Positions 22,799 to 34,884 of a stretch of 46,575 nt of DNA are shown in pieces. Below the pieces are notes generated by a model. It made no database searches. It worked only from the letters and a program-made list of their open reading frames with translations, and was not told the origin of the DNA. Within the stretch, counting starts at the first letter, position 1. Each line of letters starts with the position of its first letter. The stretch comes from Purshia tridentata. Taxonomy: Eukaryota > Streptophyta > Magnoliopsida > Rosales > Rosaceae. Location: assembly GCA_003254885.1 (NCBI GenBank), contig QANT01003855.1, forward strand, positions 1 through 46,575, given 5' to 3'. The translations under genes and the position numbers were made by a program.

Positions 22799-24263
22799 TT
22801 AAGGGCTTTCACAGAACTCCATCTCCTGACATTCCAGAAATTAACAGTCAAAAGTATGATCTACTCAGGAAATCTACTCTTAATTTATATAATTTAAGAA
22901 CTGTTGCAAAACAACACTATGCAAAATACTATGGACGTGATAATTCGTAAGAGATATAATACATTTATTATAAATTCCATGGTCCAGCATACCTTGCCAC
23001 AAATTGGACAACTTTCGCTTCTTTCCAACCATTCATAAATACAGCCAAGGTGAAAATGGTGAGAACATATTGTTGTGATTTTAGGATTTTCTGGAGTATA
23101 TTCTGCAAGAAAATAAATTAAACTATTATCAAAATTGAAAAGAACCATTAAAGCAAGTCACTCTTTATATTTTGTAGCACCAGCATGTATTATGACCATG
23201 CAATGATAACTTATAGCATATTCTAGCAATGCCCAATGGTTGTCATTAGCTACTGTGTGACATTTAAACGTTCGAATTACCATCAAGACATGTAGGACAG
23301 ACATCTTCATCTTCAGAAGATGGTTGCATGTAAGTTAATCCATATGCGACTTTTGTTGCCAAAGCCTTTTCCGAGGTCTCTGATTGGCCAAACTTGCAAT
23401 GTCCTTCAGCATCATCTCCATTCCATTTCTTCCCAAAACCCAGGGACTCAGTGCCAGAACTGCCTCTTCTCAGTTGTTGAGTATCCTCTTGCAAATGAGT
23501 CATTGACTTATCACGCCTAGAGACCAAGCCATCGCGCTGCAACCGTGAGTATCTCTGTTCAGCATCAAAGGGTGATGGCCTGGACACTGAGAGCTGAGTA
23601 TCATTCAAGGAATTACTCGGTAGTGTTGTACTAATTCCAGATGATACCAAAGAAGCAGCCCCTTGGACAGGAGATGGAGTTGTCCGTCCATCAAGCCTTT
23701 GAAATGATGCACTATACTGCATGAACATGGGGAAAGGGCAAACAAATCAAATAAAAACTAAAGTGAACCAAAACAAAAATGTTACTGGGATTGCCTCCAT
23801 AAAGCTAAATTTTTGGGAAGAAATGTCTAATTATAGCAAATAACCTTAAAAAATTGTCTTTCAGTCCAAATAGTTGGGCCCAAAAATACAAGTGATATGC
23901 TGATATGATGATTTTGTACGATTTAATTTTGCAGCAATTAAAATTCCAAGTTTTAAAATGTAGAAGGTTATTTGTTCAGTTGCACCGGGCCCCCAGACAA
24001 TGGATCTGCCAATTGCTGCTCCTATCAACTTTTCCAGACAATAAAACTAAAACATTGATGCAACCAAATGCATCAGATGTTGGAAAACAAGGTAAACTTC
24101 CAAACTTTAGACTAAGAAGAGTTGCTCATGTCTTTATGCTTACCCCACTGAATAGCTGGTGGAAGAAGTATCTCAGGCATGCACAATGCCTATATATTGA
24201 ATTGCTTGGAAGAGCATACTCTTCAAATTCCTCACCACATGGACAGCAACAAAGAGCACCCAT
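22799..24263 (-). CDS. RING-H2 E3 ubiquitin ligase, At3g02290-like
   Basis: Four exons join in frame: 24263-24144, 23716-23281, 23102-22993 and a 27-base last exon 22825-22799, giving 230 aa. The protein probably transfers ubiquitin from an E2 to an unknown substrate. The start MGALCCCPCG has Gly2 and a cysteine cluster that could be acylated, suggesting attachment to a membrane. A Ser-rich linker follows, containing FDAEQRYSRLQRDGLVSRRDK. The C-terminal RING-H2 is complete: CPTC, fifteen residues, CSHHFHLGC, then CPIC. The RING is split by an intron after CPTCLDG. The last exon encodes EMEFCESP and the stop, and replaces the intron readthrough after CPICGK. The family match is to Arabidopsis At3g02290 and At5g15790 from memory. 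Confidence 0.88.
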
Positions 24264-25240
24264 CTCTATGCTTTTCCAATAAATTCGAAAGAGTTTCCGA
24301 ACGAATTGCAAAGACAAATACTATACTATCACCAAGGCGCCTCCTCCAATGTAAACGAGTTCCTATAGTTCAAAATTTTCAAATGTCAGAAAAAGTTGGA
24401 GTGATTACAAACTAAGACAAATATCATATTTAGGAAAGCAATAGGCTATTAGCATTGTTGGGGTCATGCCAATGTATAGTTCTAAACAGCACTGTTCATA
24501 TTGTAAGAACAACAACCACATAAGTTACCTTGAAGCTTAGAAGCCCCCAATTGAGACACTCTCGCACGCAATGTGAATTACTTGAATTACATAATACAAC
24601 AGAAAAGGCACCGATTTTTCTCAGTTACCCATGATCCAGATTGTAGCCGAACACTTATTTAATTAAATTTCAGAAGCTGGGACAGAACATTTCAAGAATC
24701 GCGGTAGAAACCCAGAAGTTTCTAGGGTTTTCAAATGAAAAAAGCAAGTAAAGGTTGAAAATTTAGAGCTGGAACTGGGAGTGTGGATTGTAGCGTACCT
24801 TGTGGATAAGCGATTAGATTACGATGAGGATCTTGTTAAAAAAAGGAAAGTTCGGCCTTGTAGAAGGCGAAGACTTGAGAGAGTCCACGCAAGGGTTTCT
24901 GGTTTTGGGAACTTTGATGAGTGAGTCAGTGATAGACTCAAACAGAGTAATAGCTTATTAGTGCCTGAGAAAGCTCTTGGTATTTGTACATTACCACATA
25001 GTACATACACAGAGACACAGCAATTAAATGGATTTTTAGTTAGTGGTTAAACTGTAAAGCAAGGAGCAGGCTCTTGATAATATTATATTAGGGTTAATTA
25101 CATGATTTGGTTATAGACTTATAGTTGAACATAAAATCCCTTTAAATAATACTAGATTGGGAAATACCATCCACTTTTTTGGATTTATCTTCTCCAAAAT
25201 TTTGTGATGAGAGACTTATTGATTTAATCATCCTTACATG

Positions 25241-25290
25241 ATGACATGGATCATTCACATACATAATGACATGGATCATTCATATATATA
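25241..25290. repeat. Short tandem repeat, 25-base unit
   Basis: Two units beginning ATGACATGGATCATTCA start at 25241 and 25266. The second ends in a TA run. Confidence 0.7.
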
Positions 25291-25807
25291 TTGTGAAATG
25301 AAAGCCACATAAGACCTTTAAGGCCTATTTTATTTAAGTATATTTCGTCTTAAATATAATGAGTTATGACTTATTCTGTATTGTACTTTGACGATCGAAA
25401 TCATCTATTTATAAGTTTTTATACAAAAATCTTCTTTATAAAAAATTAAATAATTTATAAGAGTTAAAAAAGAAACAAAACATATTATTAATTTATATAA
25501 TTTAACTATATCATAGTGTAAGGATGGAGAGCTCCTAACTTGTAAAGACTTAAGTATTGTTCAAATAGTTTATAATTTTAACTTAATAATATTATTTTTT
25601 CCGACCTCACCACTCGGGCTGATTTTCTTAGTTTGAAGGTGGATATGATCAGATTAGGATTAAGATAGATTTAAAATTTGATTCTCTTTAATGAAAAAAA
25701 AACCTCAAACAATATTCAAAATAACAAAACTAACCTTAAAAACAACAATAACCAAATTGGAGAAAGGCGCTAGCTAGTAGGTGAAAAAATGAGTTAATAT
25801 TATAATT

Positions 25808-26073
25808 TATATGTACCAATTATGTCACTGGAAAAACTTTTTTTGTTTGTTTTTTCTTTTACATAAAGAACGGTTTTGTCACCATGATTATTTATTGTCA
25901 AGCAAAAATAAGGATGACAGAAAATGCAAATCCTAGTGAATATATGTACCAATTATGTCACTGGAAAAACTTTTTTTTTTTTGTTTTTTCTTTTACATAA
26001 AGAACGGTTTTGTCACCATGATTATTTATTGTCAAGCGAAAATAAGGATGACAGAAAATGCAAATCCTAGTGA
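25808..26073. repeat. Recent tandem duplication, 133-base unit, two copies
   Basis: Copies at 25808-25940 and 25941-26073 are nearly identical. They differ in a T-run (T7-G-T3 against T12) and one A/G change, plus the first base after the unit. Both start TATATGTACCAATTATGTCA and end AAATGCAAATCCTAGTGA. The low divergence suggests a recent event. No coding content. Confidence 0.9.
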
Positions 26074-26138
26074 TTATATTCTGGACGACAACTCCTTTAT
26101 CTCTTGTCATCGTTGTCGTATGCCCCTTTCAATGCCAA

Positions 26139-26231
26139 GAGGAGCAGTGATGAGGATGATGAGGGTTGTGATGAAGGTGATGGGTTTGGCCATTGAAGAC
26201 ATTATTGTTGCTGTTGTTAGCTCTACTCTGC
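26139..26231 (-). pseudogene. Fragment of the At4g14100-like gene: signal peptide and 5' leader only
   Basis: This block matches 27431-27533, the start of the intact neighbour gene, apart from a short indel in a GTT repeat. On the minus strand it still reads [19 protein letters not shown], a near copy of the intact signal peptide, then diverges completely. Similarity also stops in the leader after CTCTACTCTGC. It is a broken 5' copy with no mature protein. Confidence 0.8.
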
Positions 26232-26635
26232 GTGCTTTGTTGTTCATTTAGCACCGACAAATAACAATGACGCCCATAGATCTGGGTGGAATCGAGTACA
26301 TGACAACATGATGAGGCATGGACACCACAAAAATCATAACAAGCTTGCAATTGCCAATGGCCAAGAATGTGTGCTATCAATCATAATCCATAACGACCAG
26401 GTAGTTCCTTTTGGTTTGTGCAACTTTTGGAGAGATTAAAAAAAATAAAATAAAATTCAAGGAGGAGGAAGACACAAAATTCTTGTAATTTGTATACAAA
26501 TTTGAAGATTTCATACAGAATTAATTAACTATATAATATAATAATTTATTCTTATATGTAACTGTTAAGGAGTACCAATATGAGATCACATGAAAAAAAA
26601 AACAAACAAAAAAAGAACAGAGCAGCATTAAAAAT

Positions 26636-27493
26636 TTAAATCCCATTTGATTTGGACCTTTTAGAAATCCATCTATTAGTGATGGAAAACTCTGGTTCTG
26701 GATCAGTTTCAGCCTCTTTCGTATCAAAACAGTAGACAGGGGCTTGCCATTTGGCATCCTCGAGAACTGCTCCAACCTCAAATGTCATCACGTGTGCCTC
26801 TCTCCCTGCACATTAATTAATTGATTACTTGATTTCATAGATTAATCCTCATTCTTCATGCACTATTAAAACCTCCCCTCAATTGAAAGTTGAAACCTCC
26901 ATTTGCAGCCCTTCAAAGACTTGAAAAGAACACAGGAACAAGCAAAGCAAATTCATGATTTGATGTGCATCATCTGATTATCTAAACAACTGGGAATGTA
27001 GAATCTACGTACTAGTACCTGTATAAAAGACCCAACGAACAGGCCTCTTGGTAACAACATCCTCATAATACCAAATGAAGTCGACCTTCTCCCAAACATT
27101 GCAGAGGAAACCGTCCACGTGTCGCTGACCCAGATACTTGACTCCGTCGAGCCAATTGGGCCGAAGAATACCCACTTCTATCTGGGCGGTTCTGCACTCT
27201 CTGGTGGATTCCAAAGAGTAGAAGAAGGAGGTGCCATTGTTCCACTCAAGATCGTAGAGGATGGTGCCCAGCTGGTGCTGTATGATGTTGAAGTTTCGGC
27301 CGTTGGGCCAGTCGTACCAGAGGTCGATAAGCTGGAGGGTTCCGGTGTAGTTCATCACCAAAATTGAGTGGAATTGGTAGGGCCATGGGGTTGGGACTGG
27401 GTCTTCCTCTGAAATCAGTGAGAAGCTAAGAGAAGCAGTGATGACGATAATGAGGGTTGTGATGAAGGTGATGGCTTTGGCCATTGAAGACAT
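26636..27493 (-). CDS. Secreted protein of the At4g14100-like family
   Basis: Two exons join in frame: 27493-27019 and 26805-26636, giving 214 aa. The first 28 residues form a signal peptide (hydrophobic [17 protein letters not shown]), so the product probably enters the secretory pathway. The mature part is rich in aromatic residues, with [23 protein letters not shown] and [11 protein letters not shown], and a conserved end [13 protein letters not shown]. Cysteines near CRTAQ, FLCNVW and VYCFD may form disulfides. Homologues have been labelled as glycosyl transferases in databases without real support, so no activity is assigned. A TATAAAG at 27638-27632 on the minus strand, next to GACGTC, is a plausible promoter. 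A broken copy of the 5' end lies 1.2 kb downstream. Confidence 0.85.
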
Positions 27494-28540
27494 TATTGTT
27501 GTTGTTGTTGATGAGTTGTTAGCTCTACTCTGCAGTGAGGGCTTAAGAAGGACGTGTGTGGTGGCTGACGGTTTCTAGATTTTTCAGTATCCAATGTGGG
27601 CATGCACACTAAAGCCCATTGACTTCATGTGCTTTATAGACGTCATTTTCCTGCAAGTAATGCTTTGATGATTGATGCCCAACTTTTTTTTTCTTCTCCT
27701 CTTTTTATGATATTTTTTACAATCCAATCTATATTGATATTGGATTGGAATACCCATTTTTTAATTAAGGAAAAAATATTTTAGTCATCAAATAAAATGT
27801 AACTTCAAAATTTTAATAGAATTATACGTGAAATGTAGGTTGATTACTACTGTACCAAAGTATGAACCCTACTACTACATTGAATTGGATTGAATTATAT
27901 TACATTGAATTTCCACATACAAATGTGTCATCTGAAATCATGTGGTTATTTAATTTTGAAATCCAATCCAATCCGCAATAATCTTCAAACTTCATCAAAT
28001 TGGATCAGAATGGATTGGATCGATTCGGGTTTGATAGGATTGGTTTGGACTCGGTATTTGCTCACTTTTTTTCCCTCATTAGCCAGACAACATATTTGCG
28101 GTTTTAGAGCTTTTAACAGTGATCCTAAGCCTACAACAAACTTATGTTTAAACAGCCATTCAACCGTATCATAATAAGTTCTTACAATAGAAGTCGGCAT
28201 TGCACAACATCAGAGTTTTACTCAAGCTGGTAATTTGGGGGCATTTAGATCCCTGTGACAAGAGTCTGGCCAGATGCAAGGCATTCAATACAGATCATAT
28301 GAGATGATCAAATAATTAGCAATTCTTGAAGCTGCATAGCCAAATCGGGAATTAACCAAATCAATCAATTTGCTTGGAAGGTCGGTGCAAGGACTCAAAA
28401 GGCAGCCGACAGTTCAGGCATTCCAGGGCAAGCAAAAGCCCAAAGAAAGTTCAGGGCAAGTGATAGAAGAAAAAAACCTGAACTTTTGTCACTCCTGACC
28501 TGAAAATTGTCAAAACATATAGTACAGAGTATGTGTTTGT
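27494..28540. other. Intergenic region between the At4g14100-like gene and NEF1
   Basis: The left part is the promoter of the secreted-protein gene (TATAAAG on the minus strand at 27632-27638). The middle, 27740-28050, is AT-rich with many GGATTGGAT and AATCCAATCC pieces on both strands, apparently low-complexity decay. The right part would hold the NEF1 3' UTR. Confidence 0.5.
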
Positions 28541-31500
28541 CTAAATATACTTTAATCCTGAGATGTACTGTTGTCTAGATATTAGATACTGGGCCAGGGA
28601 ATATATAATTCCTAAGAGCCCCAATATCCTAACCTTCAGCACGTCTGTTATTATGACAGAAGGCAGATTAAGGGGCATAGTTATCAATGGCGTTGAGTCC
28701 GTCTGCTTTGTTAAACTCCACACATAGTTGTTGAAAAGGATATGGCTGGGAAATGTAAGAACAAGGAGAGCCAAATTTTTGACGGCAAAGAACCAATCTG
28801 GCCCACCAATTTCCAAGCCCCAACCTGCATTCCCATGCCAGACATCTTCCCATATGCTGTAAAGGGCAGTCAGGACCAGGTAGGCTGATATCACTACTGT
28901 AACAGGGAAATACCTTTGCTTGTCCCCAAATCCAGCAACAAAGTCGGAATCCTGGTTGAGAAGCAGCAAAATTGGTGCGAGGAAGAATATTGCCCGATTT
29001 GATCCACCTGTGAGATTGACATTCAATATGAGGCATATAGCAAAGCACATCACGGTAGCAACATTACCAACTGCTGGCATCCAGGCTCCCTCAGCAGCCA
29101 TTCTCTTTATTGTGAAGGTTGAGACGGAGGAAGCCCGACACTGTTGCATAAATCTCATTCTTGAAGGAAAGCTAGTAGAGATGTTTTGACCGGATTGATT
29201 ATGTCTAATTCCACTCCTTTCGGTAGCTTTTTCCCTCATTAGTGAGGCAAGTTCAAACTTTATCTCCAGAGCTATTAGCATAAATATTGCAGCATAAAGA
29301 CCGAGAAGAGATGTCCTTGCACCCTCAACAGCAAATAGAGTTGTGAGCTTCTTCTCTTCTTCTCCCATTTCTCCAAATCCGCTATCTCCAAGGATGCTTT
29401 TAATTCTCAACTGGCCCTCCAAAAGATATGTCACAGGAAAGAGAGCTACTAGTAAAGCAAATACCCAGGGCAGCAGCTTTGTACTGGAGGCAGATGGAAA
29501 ATGGGTGAAAACCACAAACACTGAGGCAGAGACCATGGTTACAACAATAAGGGCATGCAGGACAGCTGTCTGAAGGAAGTACTCAGTAGATATGTAGACA
29601 CCTAGAGCAATACCCATGGCTATGGAGTAAAACACCCTCAGCTCAACTATGTATTTAATGGGTATTACAGATGTAACAGCTGCTAGAGTAAGTAGGATTG
29701 CCACAATAAGCAGCCATGATGGCCACACAGGCTTTGGTGCCACAAAGCCATATATGGAGATGTCATCAGCAGACTGACGAGCAGCTTTAATTAGGTCAGA
29801 CCGGTAAGTCCATGATACTGGGATAGGTGGTTGCATAAGTATAAACAGCAATCCTGTTGCCACCACTAGCACTAGGCATCTCTTGGCAGCCTGCACAGAA
29901 TAGTAGAAACTGATTATTTACACTGATATGGAACTTCAATGATTAAATGATGTTAAATAAAAAGATTCATAAACTTGTCCAAGTTTAAAAAGCTAATTCA
30001 TTTCTCTTCATATAGTTCTTAAGTAACTCAGTATCAGTTTCTGACCATGGTTATAACTTCAACTAACTAAATATACAAAGTGATACAAAAAAGTTACAAA
30101 TTTTCTGAAAATTGATTAACCCAGAGGGTAGTTTAAGATTTATTTCGTCAAGGTACTACTCATACTACTCATTTCAATTATTGTTTTTATCTAAACAATT
30201 ATGTAAAAGTAATGTTCAGGATTTCTACAGAAAAATTTAAATTTTTTCCATTCATTAGTACAATAGGAAGATGTGCAGTATCAAAGATGGATACCAAATG
30301 TGATGAATTGCCTATTAAAGCCAGATGGAAAAAAATGGCCTATTAAATATATTTGTCTTTCCATGCCCATTAAAAAAAAGTTTCTTAACGGGGAAAAAGA
30401 AGAATAATGTTAAAAAAGTACTGAAAGAAAACAAAGAAATAAACTAATTTTTACCAAGACATGAGAGAAGTGGAGAGCCACAATGGGTACACAAGCCAAG
30501 CCCATCAAAACAATACAGAAACCCAAGAGTAAGCCATCAGATGGAGGTCTTCCATTCCACCACTGGAGGGCTTCAAAGATTGTTTCACGGCAAAACCAGA
30601 CTGATAAGGAAACCACACCAGCATGCGCATAACCTTGCCAAGCTTTCATCTTTGAGGCTGTTCTTGACTTATCCCTGAAAATCCCAGCAAGCAAAGAATA
30701 AAGAATTTAGATGTTTCACAGATTAAAGACCTATAAAACTTTACAAACCAAGTTAAAACAGAGTAAGTACTTGTAGAGAAGCAATGGTGGCGTTACAGCC
30801 AATAAAAGAGCAGCTGACACCCATACAACAGACTTTGATGAAATAAGCAGCATGGCCAGCTTTGCTGAATACAGGCACGTTAAAATCCAAACTGCCTTTG
30901 CACCAATTCGTTGATCCACAGAAAGTCTTCTCACCAAAGCTAAACCCACAGATGTTGTCACCATAACCATGTAGCTTGGGTACATTACATCATCCTCAAA
31001 CCCATAATAGTATATGCCAGAGTAGTTAAAAAATCGATTCTCAATGTGGCAAATAAGCAATGCATGGCTGATTAAACCAATCTCTGTCAAAAAGTTAAGT
31101 TTTGAAGGAAGTAGAGCTAGACCAGGTATAGTCATGGCCAACACAACATTCACAATTACGAGTTTGCAGAAGGATTTCAAGGACATGCCTGCCATCCAAA
31201 TATTTAGATCCCAGAAATTATGCATTATAAACCACGTGACCATCAAGCTCCCAAGAACAACAAAAGCAAAGTATGATGGAATGCTCTTCTTTGTAAAAAA
31301 CCGAGCCAAATAGAAGCCGGCAACCGAAGGCAGTGGAAGGAACTGCAAGGTAAAAGACGATCAACAGTTATTATGTGTTGAAAATTTAAATTATAGTTAA
31401 GAGACTGCATCACAATGAATTTATCTCATTTATTCACAATTCCCAATTGCAAACCAAACAGGCTAATACACACAACAATGCATTCAGTTTGGCAAACTTT

Positions 31501-33406
31501 GCCAACAAAACATTGCTATCATCCAGTTTGTAAGATTGCACAACCACACAGGTAACTGAAGTTTTCACATATTTTCAGCGATGTTCAATGATTAAATATA
31601 GATGTGCTTTGGTGATTTATGCACTAAAATTACAAAGTAAAAAAACAATGCAAACTCATACACTCCAACAGCACAAAGAAACACCAAAATAGTTTTGTGT
31701 TGTTCTCTACTATGTTGGCAAATTTAAAAGTACAGTGAAAGTTGCAATAACATTCTTAGTGGCTTACAATATTTTATTGTGTGGTCTGGCAACGTATGCT
31801 GCAGATCATTACTAAGGTAGCAATAAATATCATTGTGCATTGATAATCCTCATACGGAGGAGGGATCAAAATACAACTTTTAGTCATTTTAGCAGATAGT
31901 AAGAATAACGGCAATTATTTCGTCGGACCGGATAGACACAAAACTCTTAAACCATCATTCAACAATCCTCAACCACTCTTTGTCAACAAAAATAAAAGAG
32001 AAGGCAATGGAAGTCGAAAGTGTTGATACCTAAATCTTAGAGTATATTTAAGTGAAGCAATCACCTCCGATAAGCAGATATCTAACTAAACCGCAAATTA
32101 CACCTTATCAATTACCAAAGGCCATAGCTCAAAAATGCATGTTAGAAGACATGGAAACAGAAATCTTAGGAAGTGAATTGCATACCAAAACAGGAAACCC
32201 GACAACGATAGCTCCAGCAACACTAACTACAACAGCCAAAGCAGTGAAAGCCAGGGAGCTGAAAGCATCAGATATCATACCCAACGCATAAGCACCAGCT
32301 CCACCCGCCCCTCCGAGCATTGTAGTGGTGACCAGAAGGTAATTCCACGGCGGAGGCACCTGAATGTACCGCCCAAACGAATGGAAAACAACTCTAATCT
32401 CCAAGCAGATTACAACAACAACCAAAGCAACGGCGCCGTTCATCACTTGTATGCTGTGCAGGTGGTTCGCACTCTTCGTGACCCACCAAAGCGCGCCCCT
32501 GGTAGAGGCGTAGAGCTGGAACAGGAAGGGAATGAAGAAGAGAAGAAACAAATCGGAGACCGCGGCGGCCGAAGATAAAACGATGGAGTAGTGAGAGGCA
32601 ATGTGGAAGAGAAGAGGGAAAAAGAGCAAATTGAGAGTGTGAACGCAGCTCTCGAGAGGGCTGAGTATGAGGTTGTCATCGGGGACCTCTCCGCCGTGGT
32701 ACTTGGTCTCGTGCTTGGTCTTGAAGGAGGAGATGCGAGGAATGGAGTAGAGCCAATAGAAAACGCAGCTGAATGCCATGAGGTAGTAGGAGGCGTTGGC
32801 CATGCCGACGGCGGAGATGGTGGCCCAAGTGAAGAGGGAGGAGGCGGCGGAGGGGAGGCAGGCAAAGAGAAGGCGTTCGAGGGCGAGAACGATGGAAGGG
32901 TTCTCGATTTGAATCCACTTGAACTGGAGGGAGACCCAGACTCCGATGAGGAAGTTGGTCTCGGCGCAGAGGAAGGCGGCGAGGGCGGCGAGTGGGAAGG
33001 AGTTGAAGGTGGTGCGGAGCGCGGAACTGAAGAAGAAGGCGATCTGGGCGAAGACGAGGGAGAACCAGACGCCGAAGAAGGCACCGGACTTGAAGGTGAG
33101 GGAGTCGAGGATGTAGGAGATCATCAAGCCGACGGTTAGGGTTGCTACGACGGGGGTGCCGCCGAGGTCGAGGAGGAAGGCGGCGCATGGGACCAAGGCG
33201 ACGGCGATTCTAGCGTTGTGGGAGAAGGAGGAGGGCGAGAAGCGAGAGTTCTTGAGAGATCTAGAAGGACCGTTGTGGAAGAGAGAGTCGCTGCTGGGGC
33301 TAGGGTTTGGGGAGCCATTGCTGTTGTTGTTATTGAAGGAAGAAGAGGTCGCCGACGTGGATATGTACGGACGGAAGAACCGCGGTTGCAGCTCCGGCGG
33401 CATCAT
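28541..33406 (-). CDS. NEF1: NEF1 (no exine formation 1), polytopic plastid membrane protein
   Basis: Four exons join in frame: 33406-32186, 31342-30771, 30674-30455 and 29890-28541, giving 1120 aa. In Arabidopsis loss of NEF1 disturbs the primexine and blocks sporopollenin deposition on pollen, and the protein is reported as a plastid integral membrane protein. The N-terminus is rich in Ser, Asn and Pro (about 1-65), and many hydrophobic segments follow throughout the protein. The start MMPPELQPRFFRPYIS is typical as I recall it. Exon 1 is much richer in G+C than the rest, which creates long open frames on other strands and phases. The recalled Arabidopsis counterpart is At5g13390, next to NPF6.1, as here apart from two intervening genes. 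Confidence 0.93.
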
Positions 33407-34559
33407 TTTCGCCCGGCTTCACTCTTTATTGCCACCCAGGACTGACTCTTGTCTTATTTTTGCTCTGCTGCTTTAGTTCTGAGAGTGTGTGTGGGTGTAA
33501 GAGACAATTCCGAGTCCGAGTTCCGAGTCACGGTCCTTCTTTTCTCTTGGTTAGGTTTGAGCTATGGAAATGAAATCGCGTGTCCGTGACGTGTATTGGG
33601 CGTCTTCTGGCCGTTGGATCTTGATCCTGCGGGCTAAAAATGGTGACTCCGTGACTGTCAGCGGCGCGCACACCAACCAAACCAACCGCCCACTGTTAAG
33701 TGGGTGTGGGCTTTAGACTTGAGAGCGCGCCATTGCGTTTGTTCGGCAGGCGTAGGACTTCTTGTGCTTGGTTTTGACTTGATTTCTTTGGGCCTATCCT
33801 ATTTCCACTTGTCATTGGGCTTACTTCGGATCCATTTACCTCCAACAATTTCGTCCTCTAGCGTAGTCGATCATTTAAATCTCTTGTAGAAAATTTGGGC
33901 TATTGTATCATGTGAAAAACCAAGCAATTGGCGACCACAATCAGCAGAAAAAAAGGTGCGAACGTCCGCAACATATTTGCGTCCTTGTCTGACGTGTATA
34001 ACCTTTTTTATTTATTAATCAACTGATCATCCATAAAATATGAATTCACGACTTTTTCATGATGAAAAGACTGAGTGTCACTAAACCAAATAATCATTAA
34101 CATGGAATATAACTGTCATTTTAGAACCTAATTTGGGTTGGGTTACTTATTTGTGCAAAGGATCTAGTAATTGGTCAAGTGATTCATAATCTTTAGATTG
34201 GTATTGACGAACTTTGGAAAAATTCTTGATAAGAAAATGTAACTAGCCTAAAAGACTCAGATAAGAGCCGAAACTTCATACAAAAATAAGGATGCAAATT
34301 CAGTAGTTGATGCTAAGCATACAATGGAGGGAACTAAATATTTCTCATTTCTGTCTTAAAATGGAACTAAATCTTGATCTTCAACTTTTCCTTCCCAGCA
34401 TGACTCATGGTATATAATTTTCCTTCTCACAAAACTGACCAGTCATGCGACAATTTAAACGTGAGGTTGTATGCAAGATTTTTTTTTGCTCTCACTCTGC
34501 TTGGTTTTTCAATGTAAAAAAGCTCATGATCATTATATGGTCTATAATCCACATCGAAG

Positions 34560-34595
34560 TGTGATAACCCCATCCCTATTTATCAAATTATCACA
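34560..34595. repeat. Small inverted repeat
   Basis: Eight-base perfect arms TGTGATAA and TTATCACA with a 20-base loop. It is too small to be called an element; listed as visible structure in a gene-free stretch. Confidence 0.5.
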
Positions 34596-34877
34596 TGGTA
34601 GCAGCCAAGCACAAGCTGGGCATGCCTACACTCTCTTTCAGAGGACACAACCTTCCCCAATGTGATTGGAGGGTGTAGTGCAAGCGCTGCACAAGCAGGT
34701 GGGGATGGGGACGGAGTGAGATTGAGAGAAGCATGGACATAGAGGACCCATGCTCATAGTCCTATCATTTTCTTAACATGGCAAAATGACATGACCTTAT
34801 CTCGAAGAGGGCAACCAGGAAAAGTCCCAATCTCAATTCTATTTGCATGCCATAAAGCAAAGGTGGGGTTTTGAGGC

Positions 34878-34884
34878 TATAAAA
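34878..34884 (+). promoter_or_regulatory. Candidate TATA box without an associated gene
   Basis: CTATAAAAAAAAGG lies in a gene-free region, followed 30-60 bases on by CT-rich, leader-like sequence (CTCTTCGCTTCTCTC). No coding frame follows. It may drive a non-coding RNA or be chance. Confidence 0.25.

Larger units (their letters stand above)
24264..26635. other. RING gene 5' region and AT-rich intergenic DNA
   Basis: A likely 5' UTR donor (ACAAG-GTACG on the minus strand) lies near 24799, so the RING transcript probably starts around 24850-25000. Beyond 25050 the DNA is AT-rich, with a 25-base tandem repeat (25241-25290), a 133-base tandem repeat (25808-26073) and a broken gene fragment (26139-26231). 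No complete gene is seen. Confidence 0.55.

Noticed and set aside
25955..26251. 98-codon plus-strand frame over the tandem repeat
   Set aside because: It reads through a T-run and the antisense of the copied signal-peptide fragment, so it is not a gene.
32591..33139. 182-codon acidic frame antisense to NEF1 exon 1
   Set aside because: It mirrors the GC-rich codons of a secure exon, with Gly, Glu and Asp repeats typical of an antisense shadow.
32443..33188. Long Ser/Pro-rich and Arg-rich minus-strand frames overlapping NEF1 exon 1
   Set aside because: They are other phases of the same GC-rich exon; the low-complexity Pro, Ser and Arg runs are frame artefacts.
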